Of a stretch of 39,078 bases of DNA, positions 16,026 to 23,499 are shown piece by piece (positions within the stretch are counted from its first letter, which is position 1; each line of letters opens with the position of its first letter). Location: positions 1 to 39,078 of the forward strand of contig CANPHS010000008.1 of the NCBI GenBank assembly GCA_947573925.1. The letters are read 5' to 3'. Source of the DNA: an uncultured Enterorhabdus sp. Lineage in GTDB: Bacteria > Actinomycetota > Coriobacteriia > Coriobacteriales > Eggerthellaceae. The notes beneath the pieces were generated by a model, which saw only the letters and a list, made by a program, of their open reading frames with translations, did no database searches and was not told the DNA's origin. Position numbers and translations under genes: made by a program.

Positions 16026-18126
16026 CCGAATGATGCGCGACGAGGAGGGTTTCACGACGGCGGGTATGGCCGTGGCGCTGCTCGTCACGCTGTCGCTGTT
16101 GTTCTCGGCTGCTCAGGTGTACCGCATCAACACGGTGAGCGCCGAAGTGCAGGATGTGGCCGACGCGGCGGCTCTGGCAGCCCAGAACCAGGTGGCCGAG
16201 TTCATGGTGGCCGTGCGCGTCGTCGACGGGGCGGTGCTGTCGCTGAGCCTGCTCGGAAGCGCGGCCTACGGCTTGGGGGTGGTGGGCCTGTGCGTGCCTC
16301 CCGCGGCCGAAGTGGGAGCCAAACTGGTCTCGGCGGGGCAGAAGGCCCTGCAGGCGCGGGACCGCTTCGCCGAGCGGGCCGCAGCATCGCTCAACGAGTT
16401 GCAGCAGGCGCTTCCCTTCATGGCCGCAGCCGCCGCGGCATCGGTGGCATCGGCCAACGGCGCGGATCGAGGGGCGGGCTATCATGCCATCGCCCTGCTG
16501 CTGCCAGCTGAAGGGGAAACCATTGCCGTTGGGGCCAACGGCGCCGAAGCCGCCATGGAGGAGGCGGTGCAACAGGAGCAGGAGGCTCTGGCTGACGCGG
16601 CAGCCCGCGCAGAGGAGGCGACCCGCAGGGCCAACGAGGCCAAGCAGCGGGCGTTCCAGCGCGACTGCGGTGACAACCCTGCCTACTGCATGTACGAGCG
16701 GGCGGCCCATTTGGCGGGGTTGGACGGGGCCGACAATCCCCTCTACCAATCCGTCGACGCGTGGTCGTTCCCCGTGGCCCGCGATCGGGCCTTGGCCTAC
16801 TATCGCGCCCGTCTGCTTGGCGACAGGCCCGAGAATGACAGCGTGGAAGCCGAAGCCCGATCGGTGTTGCGGAAGCATTTCTACGCCTACGCGGTAAAGC
16901 AGCTGCGCGAAACCGATATTCGGGAGACGCCCACGGGGCTGGAGGGCGCCTTCCCCCGCTTTCCCCGCAACATGGACCAGCTGCGGCACACCACGCTCTA
17001 CACCCATACGAAGTACCCGGTGGAACTGGGGGAGGAAGAGGGGCAACTGCCGGTCATGCACGCCTGGGAGGGCTGCCCCGGCTTGGGGCTCACCGATCAC
17101 TTCGATTCGGTGAAAACGCTGGAAGAGGGCGCGTTCGCCACCTGCGGGGAATGCCAATTCACCCCCAGCTCCCTCGGCAACGTGGCCTCGGCCTCCACGG
17201 CCATCGACAACGGCTTCGAGTACCACTACGACGCGGTGGCCCAGGCGGCGGAAGAGTACCAGGCGGCTCTGCGCGAGGCGGCGCCGCTGGCCGCGGAGGT
17301 GAAGCGCGAGGCCCAGGGGCTGCTCGACAAGGTGGGCGAGGCCTTGGGCGGCGCGGCGTCCATGCGCATCGATGCCGCGCCGCCCGGGTCCGTGGGGTGC
17401 ATCGCGCTGGTCGTGGCCCCGGGCAACGCGGCCGCGCCCTCCTCGCCGTTCGTGTCGGGGAATGCGGCGCTCGGCGCCCGGGCAGCCCTGGCGGCGGCGA
17501 CGCTGGTGCCCGACGACACGGAGGGCGCCTCGGTGATCGGCAACCTGCTCGACGGCCTCGAAGGGCCCGCGGGGGCGACGGGGCCGGCCCGGCTGGTGCT
17601 GCGATGCTGGTCGGGTTTGCTCGGGGCCTACGGGCGCGGCCAGGACGCACTGGTCGGGGCCGTGGAGACGGCGCTGGACGGCTTGCCCCTGGTGGGCGCT
17701 GCCGGGCTGGGCTCTTGGGCCGCCGACGCGCTGCGGGGCGCCTTGGAGGCGGCGGGGCTCGAACCGGCCGACGTGCGCCCCCTCAAGCCCGTGCTGGCCC
17801 AATCGACGGCCGTGGCCCGGGCCGATGGGGGCGACTACGCCCTGCGGTTCCTCTCCCTGCGCGACCAGGTTCTCGCCTCGCCGCTCTCGTCGGCGAATCC
17901 CGTGGGCGCGTTGGCGGATCGCATCGAGCGGGATGCCTACGATCGGCTGGCGGCCCTCGAGATCGAGATTGCCTGCATCGAGCTGCCCCTCGGCTTGGGG
18001 GATATTCCCCTCACCTTGGCGCTGCCGCCCCTCGTGGTCGACGGTGCCCAAGGGCTCGTGGAACGGGCGACGGAGGCCTTGCGCGGAGCCGCAGGGGCCC
18101 TGGGCTGGACCGACCCGTGGGAATAG
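16015..18126 (+). CDS. Large Tad-associated anchored protein (TadG-like position)
   Basis: A 703-residue protein with an N-terminal pilin-like segment (DEEGFTTAGMAVALLVTLSLL), the VSAEVQDVADAAALAAQNQV region seen in TadG/Flp-associated Tad proteins, and a long Ala-rich extracytoplasmic part. It has a coiled-coil-like stretch around residues 175-210 (EEAVQQEQEALADAAARAEE) and a mid-section with several Cys (DCGDNPAYC, CGEC). Starts at 15991 and 16015 are possible; I prefer 16015, with AAGGCAGG upstream. It may be a pilus-tip or wall-anchored component. Its domains beyond the N-terminus are not ones I recognise. Confidence 0.75.
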   Translation: MNIDRMMRDEEGFTTAGMAVALLVTLSLLFSAAQVYRINTVSAEVQDVADAAALAAQNQVAEFMVAVRVVDGAVLSLSLLGSAAYGLGVVGLCVPPAAEVGAKLVSAGQKALQARDRFAERAAASLNELQQALPFMAAAAAASVASANGADRGAGYHAIALLLPAEGETIAVGANGAEAAMEEAVQQEQEALADAAARAEEATRRANEAKQRAFQRDCGDNPAYCMYERAAHLAGLDGADNPLYQSVDAWSFPVARDRALAYYRARLLGDRPENDSVEAEARSVLRKHFYAYAVKQLRETDIRETPTGLEGAFPRFPRNMDQLRHTTLYTHTKYPVELGEEEGQLPVMHAWEGCPGLGLTDHFDSVKTLEEGAFATCGECQFTPSSLGNVASASTAIDNGFEYHYDAVAQAAEEYQAALREAAPLAAEVKREAQGLLDKVGEALGGAASMRIDAAPPGSVGCIALVVAPGNAAAPSSPFVSGNAALGARAALAAATLVPDDTEGASVIGNLLDGLEGPAGATGPARLVLRCWSGLLGAYGRGQDALVGAVETALDGLPLVGAAGLGSWAADALRGALEAAGLEPADVRPLKPVLAQSTAVARADGGDYALRFLSLRDQVLASPLSSANPVGALADRIERDAYDRLAALEIEIACIELPLGLGDIPLTLALPPLVVDGAQGLVERATEALRGAAGALGWTDPWE

Positions 18127-18135
18127 GAGGGCGTT

Positions 18136-18573
18136 ATGAAACGACGGCGGCTGGACGACGATGGCGGCCAGGCGACGGTCGAATTGGCCGTCGTGCTGCC
18201 CGTAGTCATCATAGTGGCGGTGATCGCGGTGAACGCGCTGACGTTTTTCGGCGCCTGCGCCGCCTTCGACCGGGTGGCACGGCAGGCGATCTGCGCGTGG
18301 GGAGCGGCGCCGGAGGCGTCGCAGAGCATCGATACCGCGGCCGCCCAGGTGCGCAGCGAGGTGGAGCGGGCCGTGGGTGCGTCCAACGTGGCAGTGTCGG
18401 TGAGGGCCGAGGGGGCGCCAGCTGGTCTGACGAAGTTCACGGCCCGCTTGGAGTACCGCCCCACGCTTTTCGGCCTCGGATTGCGGCAGGAGGTGTTCGG
18501 CGTGCCCTTGCCTCCCCTGGTGCACGAGGTGGCTTTGACGGTGGATGCCTACAAGCCGGGCATCCTGTTCTGA
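18136..18573 (+). CDS. TadE/TadF-like minor pilin protein
   Basis: A 145-residue pseudopilin: leader MKRRRLDDDGG, motif G|QATVELAVVLP with Glu +5, and a helix through about residue 40. The C-terminal extracytoplasmic domain has about 100 residues. The ribosome site AGGAGGGCGTT precedes the ATG. It is a second TadE-family protein in the operon, matching the usual TadE plus TadF pair. Confidence 0.85.
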   Translation: MKRRRLDDDGGQATVELAVVLPVVIIVAVIAVNALTFFGACAAFDRVARQAICAWGAAPEASQSIDTAAAQVRSEVERAVGASNVAVSVRAEGAPAGLTKFTARLEYRPTLFGLGLRQEVFGVPLPPLVHEVALTVDAYKPGILF

Positions 18574-18591
18574 TGAAAGGAAGGTGAAGAC

Positions 18592-19125
18592 GTGGATGTT
18601 CCAACGAAGCGCAGGAGACGGGCGCTGCTCGGACTGGGCGCGGTTCTGGCCGTGCTGGGTCTGGCCGGTGTTGCGGCTCCGTCGGCGGAGCCTGCCGGAG
18701 CCGGGGTCGGTTTCTCGGGCCGGGCCTATGCGGAGCGGCTGATAGCCGAATCGGGCCGGGCCGCGCAGGGCCTGCCGAGCGCCGAGGGACTCGAGAGCCC
18801 GGCGACGGCCTTCGCCGGGACCGTGCGTTCGGCCGGTGCGGCGCCGTCGTGGGTGTCCGAGGAGATCGCGTCTCTGGATGTTGTGCAAGAGGTGCGGGCC
18901 ACCGACGACTGGTCGGTGATGGGGTTCACCCTTGAGACCGACGCCGCCGGGGCGCAGGCATGGATGACCGCGCAGCTCGAAGAGCGCGGATGGGTTTTAA
19001 TCGATACCGGTGTCAAGGGCTCGGCGACCGCAGTCAAGGAAGGAGGAAGGCGCCCATGGCTTTTGTTCAGCTGTACGACCGTGGGGGATGTCGCCTGCAT
19101 CGTCGTGCAGGCACCTGCACCGTGA
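18592..19125 (+). CDS. Tad-operon secreted or anchored orphan protein
   Basis: A 177-residue protein with a basic N-terminus (MDVPTKRRRR) and a signal or anchor helix (ALLGLGAVLAVLGLAGVA), then a small extracytoplasmic domain. GTG start at 18592 with AAAGGAAGGTGAAG upstream. I recognise no family. Two Cys near the C-terminus (FSCTTVGDVACIVV) may form a disulphide. It is in the Tad operon, 18 bases after the TadF-like gene, so a role in pilus assembly or export is a reasonable inference only. Confidence 0.7.
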   Translation: MDVPTKRRRRALLGLGAVLAVLGLAGVAAPSAEPAGAGVGFSGRAYAERLIAESGRAAQGLPSAEGLESPATAFAGTVRSAGAAPSWVSEEIASLDVVQEVRATDDWSVMGFTLETDAAGAQAWMTAQLEERGWVLIDTGVKGSATAVKEGGRRPWLLFSCTTVGDVACIVVQAPAP

Positions 19126-19481
19126 TCGATGGCGGTCGGGCGCCCTTCGGGGGCACCTGGGTGGTAGCCACGTCGCTGGTCTCCCGGCTTCGGGGGCTCG
19201 CCCGACGGTCGCCCGATCATACGGTGATGGTGTTTCCCCGCTGCAACGACGTGCATACGTTCACGATGCGCCATGCCCTCGATATCGCCTTTGCCGATAA
19301 GAGGGGGCGTGTGGTGGCCGTCCACCGCTCGGTTCTCCCCGGCGTGCGGTTGCGCCATGGCCGCGCCGCCCTGGTGCTCGAGCGCTTCGCCCGGGAAGGC
19401 CCCTGGTTCGAGCGGGGAGATGTCGTACAGGGGCCCCTGTCCGGGACCTTGGGAAAAGAAAGGAGACGACGGTGGAATTGA
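19056..19481 (+). CDS. DUF192 (UPF0127) family protein
   Basis: A 141-residue DUF192 protein. Family features seen are FPRCNDVHTFTMRHALDIAF (the C-x-x-(V/I)-H-T-x-x-M core), then VVAVHRSVLPG and a C-terminal strand pair. Unlike many DUF192 proteins it has no signal peptide. The ATG at 19056 has AAGGAGGAAGG upstream and overlaps the preceding gene by 70 bases in another frame. It overlaps the next gene by 10 bases, so it is embedded in the Tad operon. The biochemical function of DUF192 is unknown. Confidence 0.82.
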   Translation: MAFVQLYDRGGCRLHRRAGTCTVIDGGRAPFGGTWVVATSLVSRLRGLARRSPDHTVMVFPRCNDVHTFTMRHALDIAFADKRGRVVAVHRSVLPGVRLRHGRAALVLERFAREGPWFERGDVVQGPLSGTLGKERRRRWN

Positions 19482-19888
19482 AGCTCTGCCCGACGTGCAA
19501 GACATTTGTATTCAGCGATATGGATATCTGCTACGGCTGCATGTACCGCTTCGGAAGCGATCCAGAACGGGAGGAGGCGGTGCGCCGCGAGATAGAGGGA
19601 AGCGATTTTCCCGAAGACGTCCTCGAGGAGGCACCGGCGTTGGACGAGGCGCCTTCCTCGGACGGAGGGATTCCCCTCCCTGCCGACCGGAGCGCCCCTT
19701 GGCCGCCGCCCGGAGACGACGATGCGCCGGCTGGCGGCAATCAGGCGCCGACCCCGGGGGCGCCTGCTGCCAAGGTCGTGGTGTTCGCCGGCTGGAACGT
19801 GACCTTGCAGGCCGAGGGTTCTTGGCCGAGGGGCTCCGCCCTCCAGATAACCGTCGAGCCGGCCTCCGAGGGGGCCGGCTCGCGATAA
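19472..19888 (+). CDS. Small zinc-ribbon protein at the end of the Tad operon
   Basis: A 138-residue protein with an N-terminal zinc ribbon: CPTC and CYGC, 16 residues apart. A Pro/Asp/Ala-rich linker (about 35-105) follows, then a short C-terminal beta-like segment (VVVFAGWNVTLQAEGSW). GTG start at 19472 with AAAGAAAGGAG upstream. I recognise no named family. Being last in the operon and having no signal peptide, it may be a cytoplasmic scaffold or regulator of the pilus system; that is inference. Confidence 0.7.
   Translation: MELKLCPTCKTFVFSDMDICYGCMYRFGSDPEREEAVRREIEGSDFPEDVLEEAPALDEAPSSDGGIPLPADRSAPWPPPGDDDAPAGGNQAPTPGAPAAKVVVFAGWNVTLQAEGSWPRGSALQITVEPASEGAGSR
19855..19882 (+). repeat. 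10-bp hairpin at the end of the Tad operon
   Basis: CGAGCCGGCC (19855-19864) and GGCCGGCTCG (19873-19882) form a perfect stem with an 8-base loop over the last codons of the zinc-ribbon gene. No T-run follows, so it is at best a stabilising 3' structure or a weak stop for the operon. A second 7-bp palindrome, GCTGAGC-T-GCTCAGC, spans the stop of the convergent ModE-like gene (19935-19949). Confidence 0.5.
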
Positions 19889-19944
19889 GGCGTCACGGGG
19901 CTGGCGGGCGCCACCCGGCGGGGCGTGCCGGGCGGCTGAGCTGC

Positions 19945-20289
19945 TCAGCGAACCATTTCGTCGAACAGTTCCTGGGCCTCCCGAGAGAGCCGGTCTTGAA
20001 TGGCCAGGTAGGCGTCGACGAGGCGGCTGCCCTCCTCGGTGAGGGTGGAGCCGTGGGCCCCGTCCCGCACCAAGAGCTTCAGGCCGAGCGAATCCTCGGT
20101 GTCCTTGATAATGCGCCAGGCCTTGCTGTAGGCCATGCGCATGGCCTTTGCCGATGCGTTCAGGGAGCCGTGCTCGCGCACACCTAGGCACAGCTTCGCC
20201 ACGCCGGGCCCGAAGGCGGAGGTGCTTTCGGACGAGGGGTTCGTCACGGTGAGTCGCACCCCCATGCAAAGCGTTTGAAGCTGGCCCAT
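19945..20289 (-). CDS. ModE-like winged-HTH regulator (N-terminal domain only)
   Basis: A 114-residue DNA-binding protein resembling the N-terminal domain of ModE. It contains REHGSLNASAKAMRMAYSKA, then AWRIIKDTEDSLGLKLLVRD and TLTEEGSRLVDAY. The C-terminal molybdate-binding MOP/TOBE domains of full ModE (about 260 residues) are missing, so it probably does not sense molybdate directly. The ATG at 20289 follows CGGAGAAAGCC. It lies 20 bases downstream of thrC on the same strand, so the two are likely co-transcribed. The target is unknown. Confidence 0.85.
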   Translation of the reverse strand: MGQLQTLCMGVRLTVTNPSSESTSAFGPGVAKLCLGVREHGSLNASAKAMRMAYSKAWRIIKDTEDSLGLKLLVRDGAHGSTLTEEGSRLVDAYLAIQDRLSREAQELFDEMVR

Positions 20290-20309
20290 GGCTTTCTCCG
20301 TTCCGGGGG

Positions 20310-21884
20310 CTATCGGCGCAAAAATGCCTGCGCCGCCGATTCGATAGCCCCGACGTTGCCGTCGATCACGTCGGTAAATCGTACCTCCATACCGTCGAGG
20401 TTGGCAAGCCCCGCGGGAATATCGTCCTTGCCTGTCTCCTCGGCGATGAGGCGGTTCAGCTCGCAGCCGGTGAGGGCGGCCACGTCGGCGGGCAGGGCCT
20501 CGCCGGGCTCCATGCCGTGGAGGGCCCGGTACACGTTGTCGCCGAACTTGGCCCAGTGGGCCGTGGAGGCGATGAGCACGGGGTTCTCCCCGCGCAGGTT
20601 CTGGGCGGCGGCGAAGGCCACGGCAGTGTGGGGGTCGATGAGGTAGTCGTACTCGTCGAGCACGGCCTTGATGGTAGCCAGGCACGTGGCGTTGTCCACG
20701 GAATCGGCACTGAAGTTCTCGCGGACGCGGGCGAAGGTGGCGGGATCCACGCGGAAGCAGCGTTTCTCGGACAGATCGGCCATCCACTGGCGGATGGCCT
20801 CGGGGTCGCGCCCGGTCAGCTCGAAGAGCTGCCGCTCCAAGTTGGAGGATACGAGGATGTCCATGGAAGGGGAGGAGGTGAGGATGAACGCGCGGTCGGA
20901 GATATCGTAGGTGCCGGTGTTGATGAAGTCGGTGAGCACCCGGTTGTCGTTGCTGGCGCAGAAGAGCATGTCGATGGGCACGCCGATCTGCTTGGCGTAC
21001 CAGGCGGCCAGGATGTTGCCGAAGTTGCCCGTGGGCACGCAGACGTCGATCTCGGCGCCCGCGGCCACCTTGCCCGCGGCCACCAGTTCCGCGTAGCTGG
21101 AGATGTAGTACACCACCTGGGGCAACAGGCGCCCCCAGTTGATGGAGTTCGCGCTCGACAGGGCGATGGCGTCCTCCGCGAGCAGCTGCTCGGCGAAGGC
21201 CTCGTCGGAGAATATGCGCTTCACGCCGGTCTGGCAGTCGTCGAAGTTGCCGCGCACGGCCCAGACGCGCACGTTGTCGCCGGTGGTGGTGACCATCTGC
21301 TTGCGCTGGATGTCGCTCACGCCGCCGTCGGGGAAGAGCACGCCGATGCGCACGCCGTCCGCGTCCTTGAAGCCCTCGAGGGCGGCCTTGCCGGTGTCGC
21401 CCGAGGTGGCGACGAGGATGAGGAACTCATGGTCGAGCGCGCCGGCCTCGCGCAGGGCGCTCGCGCTGGCGGAGAAGAACTGGGGCAGGCACTGGAGCGC
21501 CATGTCCTTGAAGGCGCTCGTGGGGCCGTGCCACAGTTCCAGGATGTGGGTGTCGTCGTCCAGCGAGGTGATGGGGCAGATGGCCGCGTCGTCGAAGTTG
21601 TCGCCGTAGGCCCGGCCCATGAGCCCGTCGATGACCTCGTCGGGCAAATCGATGTTGAAGGCCCGGTAGATGGTCGCCGCGCGTTCGGCGTAGGGAAGCT
21701 CGGCCAGGCGTGCGATCTCGTCGACGGTGAGGGAGGGAAGCTCCTGGGGCACGTAGAGTCCGCCGCCGACCGCCAGGCCGTTGATGACGGCCTCGGTGAA
21801 GGGCACCGGCTCGCCGGCCGCGCCGCGGGTATCCACGTACAAATTCTGGCCGAACGAGGCGGCCCGATCGATGCGCTCAGACAT
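20310..21884 (-). CDS. thrC: Threonine synthase
   Basis: A 524-residue PLP enzyme converting O-phospho-homoserine to threonine. The PLP Lys lies in HGPTSAFKDMALQ, with ATSGDTGKAALEG as the phosphate-binding region and PTGNFGN downstream. The N-terminal GGLYVPQELP is typical of the longer bacterial/yeast-type enzyme. The ATG at 21884 has AGGAGAAGGATC upstream. It is followed closely by the ModE-like gene. No other threonine genes are in the window. Confidence 0.96.
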   Translation of the reverse strand: MSERIDRAASFGQNLYVDTRGAAGEPVPFTEAVINGLAVGGGLYVPQELPSLTVDEIARLAELPYAERAATIYRAFNIDLPDEVIDGLMGRAYGDNFDDAAICPITSLDDDTHILELWHGPTSAFKDMALQCLPQFFSASASALREAGALDHEFLILVATSGDTGKAALEGFKDADGVRIGVLFPDGGVSDIQRKQMVTTTGDNVRVWAVRGNFDDCQTGVKRIFSDEAFAEQLLAEDAIALSSANSINWGRLLPQVVYYISSYAELVAAGKVAAGAEIDVCVPTGNFGNILAAWYAKQIGVPIDMLFCASNDNRVLTDFINTGTYDISDRAFILTSSPSMDILVSSNLERQLFELTGRDPEAIRQWMADLSEKRCFRVDPATFARVRENFSADSVDNATCLATIKAVLDEYDYLIDPHTAVAFAAAQNLRGENPVLIASTAHWAKFGDNVYRALHGMEPGEALPADVAALTGCELNRLIAEETGKDDIPAGLANLDGMEVRFTDVIDGNVGAIESAAQAFLRR

Positions 21885-22065
21885 AGATGATCCTTCTCCT
21901 GGGAGGACAGATACCTGCAAGCATACCACGGCTTCGTTGCCGGGGATTCGACCCGCAGGCGAACGAGGACGAGAAAAAGGGAGAGGCAGTGCCAAAAGTG
22001 TTGCGGCTTGGCGCATTCAGGGAGGAAAAGAGGGCAACGTGGAATATGGATTTCTCGACTTTACA

Positions 22066-22097
22066 TTAACAATCTAGGAAAACTTTTGTAATACAAT
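22066..22097 (+). promoter_or_regulatory. Candidate promoter of the toxin-antitoxin-like pair
   Basis: A -10-like TACAAT (22092-22097) lies within the small palindrome TTGTA-A-TACAA, followed by the ribosome site GAGGAG (22101-22106). A TTAACA (22066-22071) is 20 bases upstream, longer than ideal for a -35. The palindrome over the -10 is where an antitoxin would bind. The region is strikingly AT-rich. Confidence 0.45.
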
Positions 22098-22114
22098 TTC
22101 GAGGAGATGATAGA

Positions 22115-22405
22115 ATGCCAGCTAGGGAGCTGCTGCGCGTCCATGAGCGCGTATCGAAGCGACATCCCGAGATAAATGATCGAGATGTCGCGCAGGCTTG
22201 GAATTTTCCTCTGGCCTCAGCAGTGCGCCATGGCGGGGCGTTCGACGATTACGTCGTGGTGGGCGCCGACGGCCGCGGCCGCCTGATCGAGATGATCGCG
22301 GTGCGCGAGGAGGGCGGATGGCTCGTCTACCATGCCAACACGCCGCCCACGAAGCGCGTTTTGAACGAATTGGGACTGAGAGGAGGAGGTCGTCGTGGAG
22401 CATAA
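22115..22405 (+). CDS. Putative toxin of a type II toxin-antitoxin module
   Basis: A 96-residue protein whose layout resembles small BrnT/RelE-fold toxins. There is an N-terminal helix (RELLRVHERVSKRHPEIND), then beta-strands (DDYVVVGADGRGRLIEMIAV; WLVYHANTPPTKRVLNELGL). The ATG at 22115 has GAGGAG eight bases upstream. It is followed, with an 11-base overlap, by a ribbon-helix-helix protein, matching the toxin-first order of BrnTA. No catalytic residues can be assigned by eye, so the toxin role rests mainly on context. Confidence 0.65.
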   Translation: MPARELLRVHERVSKRHPEINDRDVAQAWNFPLASAVRHGGAFDDYVVVGADGRGRLIEMIAVREEGGWLVYHANTPPTKRVLNELGLRGGGRRGA

Positions 22406-22670
22406 GCTGGAGAATGGATACCGTCTGACCGACGAGGAGATCGAGTGCCGCGCCGAGGAGTGGGAGAGCGATACGTGGACGGGCCCTCTCGTCCCCATCG
22501 CCATCGGTCGGCCGAGGTTGCGCGACGAAGAGGAGTCGGTGATTGTGAGCTTCCGATTGCCCCAGTCGAGCGTGGACGAGGTGGAGCGGGTTCGCGCCAG
22601 CCACGGATTGAGCAAGTCCGACTTCTATCGCCAGGCGGTAGCCCATGAGCTGGCAGCGCTGGCTTCCTAA
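22395..22670 (+). CDS. Putative antitoxin (C-terminal ribbon-helix-helix)
   Basis: A 91-residue protein with a charged, acidic N-terminal arm (about 1-50) and a C-terminal ribbon-helix-helix domain (SVIVSFRLPQSSVDEVERVR, then GLSKSDFYRQAVAHEL). GTG start at 22395 with AGGAGGAGGT upstream. The DNA-binding domain at the C-terminus and toxin-binding arm at the N-terminus fit BrnA-like antitoxins. It overlaps the toxin-like gene by 11 bases. It probably autoregulates the pair. Confidence 0.7.
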   Translation: MEHKLENGYRLTDEEIECRAEEWESDTWTGPLVPIAIGRPRLRDEEESVIVSFRLPQSSVDEVERVRASHGLSKSDFYRQAVAHELAALAS

Positions 22671-22689
22671 CGGGCCTGCGGGCGCGGGC

Positions 22690-22736
22690 GGCCCGAACAG
22701 CCCGAACAGCTGAACGACCGAACGACCGAACGACCC
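22690..22736. repeat. Short imperfect tandem repeats (CCGAACR-type)
   Basis: Two units CCCGAACAG are followed by CTGAACGA and two CCGAACGA units. It lies between the antitoxin-like gene and the feo promoter. No function is apparent. Confidence 0.55.
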
Positions 22737-22791
22737 TGTTGGCCGCCCGTTCCCGTGCCGTTTTCAAAAAAGTTATCTTTCTCGTACTTTT

Positions 22792-22837
22792 ATTGTTAGC
22801 TTTGGTTTACAATACAGAGTTGCATGCAGCTAACAAT
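22792..22837 (+). promoter_or_regulatory. feo promoter with flanking 10-bp inverted repeat
   Basis: ATTGTTAGCT (22792-22801) and its exact complement AGCTAACAAT (22828-22837) bracket a -10-like TACAAT (22808-22813). The left arm also belongs to a 24-base imperfect palindrome with GTTTACAATA. The TTAGC/GCTAA half-sites recall DtxR/IdeR-type boxes, and a DtxR-type gene lies downstream of the locus. Iron-dependent repression is inferred. Confidence 0.5.
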
Positions 22838-22851
22838 GATGGGAGTTCGCT

Positions 22852-23160
22852 ATGAACCAAGCAATGGCGGGAACCATGGCCCCGGCTGGGGCCTCCACTG
22901 CGGCCGCGGTGCGCCAGGCCAGCGCAACGGGCGTGTCGGGCCAGCCCGTGCCGCTCACGTTTCTGCGCAGCGGCGATGCGGCGCGGGTGGTACGCGTCCG
23001 CGGCAAGGGCGAGGTGCACCACCACCTCGAGAACCTGGGATTTGTGGAAGGGGCGCCGCTGTCGGTCGTGTCCGAGCAGGGCGGCAACCTCATCGTGCAG
23101 ATCAAGGGCGCGAGCGTGGCCCTCGACCGCTCCATCGCCTCGAAGATCATCGCCGCCTAG
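22852..23160 (+). CDS. feoA: FeoA-domain protein (first)
   Basis: A 102-residue protein with a 35-residue Ala/Thr-rich leader and a C-terminal FeoA (SH3-like) domain: FLRSGDAARVVRVRGKGEVH, HHLENLGFVEGAPLSVVS, NLIVQIKGASVALDRSIASK. FeoA is a small cytoplasmic partner of the FeoB iron(II) transporter. The ATG at 22852 has GGGAG upstream. A second FeoA gene follows after 61 bases. The N-terminal leader is unusual for FeoA, which is normally about 75 residues. Confidence 0.9.
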   Translation: MNQAMAGTMAPAGASTAAAVRQASATGVSGQPVPLTFLRSGDAARVVRVRGKGEVHHHLENLGFVEGAPLSVVSEQGGNLIVQIKGASVALDRSIASKIIAA

Positions 23161-23221
23161 GGGCGCCGATCTTCGCCGTCACGGCCCCATCGCATCCGCG
23201 AGGAACACAGAAAGGAACACC

Positions 23222-23452
23222 ATGGCAGAGGAAAAGACCCTGCGTGACGTGCCCGTGGGCGACACCGTCACCGTCCGTCGCCTGAAAGGGGAGGGCGCCG
23301 TCAAGCGCCGCATCATGGACATGGGCATCACCAAGGGCACGGCGGTCACTGTGCATAAGGTGGCCCCGCTCGGCGACCCCATCGAGGTGACCGTGCGCGG
23401 CTTCGAGTTGTCGCTGCGCAAGGACGAGGCGGCCACCGTGCTCGTCGCCTGA
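23222..23452 (+). CDS. feoA: FeoA-domain protein (second)
   Basis: A 76-residue FeoA of standard length: LRDVPVGDTVTVRRLKGEG, VKRRIMDMGITKGTAVTVHK, PIEVTVRGFELSLRKDEA. The ATG at 23222 has AGAAAGGAACACC upstream. It is more canonical than the first copy. Paired feoA genes ahead of feoB occur in several anaerobes. A terminator-like hairpin lies between it and feoB. Confidence 0.93.
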   Translation: MAEEKTLRDVPVGDTVTVRRLKGEGAVKRRIMDMGITKGTAVTVHKVAPLGDPIEVTVRGFELSLRKDEAATVLVA

Positions 23453-23471
23453 GCCCCGCTTGGCCCCACTC

Positions 23472-23491
23472 TGCGCTTCGGCGCATTTTTT
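23472..23491 (+). terminator. Intrinsic terminator after the feoA pair
   Basis: TGCGC-TTCG-GCGCA followed by six T. The UUCG tetraloop is very stable. It may reduce read-through into feoB, giving more FeoA than FeoB transcript. Confidence 0.75.
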
Positions 23492-23499
23492 ACCCCCTC

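Noticed and set aside
15943-18888. A 981-residue open frame on the minus strand across the Tad operon
   Set aside because: It is His/Gly/Arg-rich, has no ribosome site and lies antisense to several genes with clear families; long antisense frames are expected at this GC content.
21885-22060. A riboswitch or T-box in the thrC leader
   Set aside because: I could not find a specifier loop, antiterminator or T-run terminator in the 170-base region; only weak promoter-like matches were seen.
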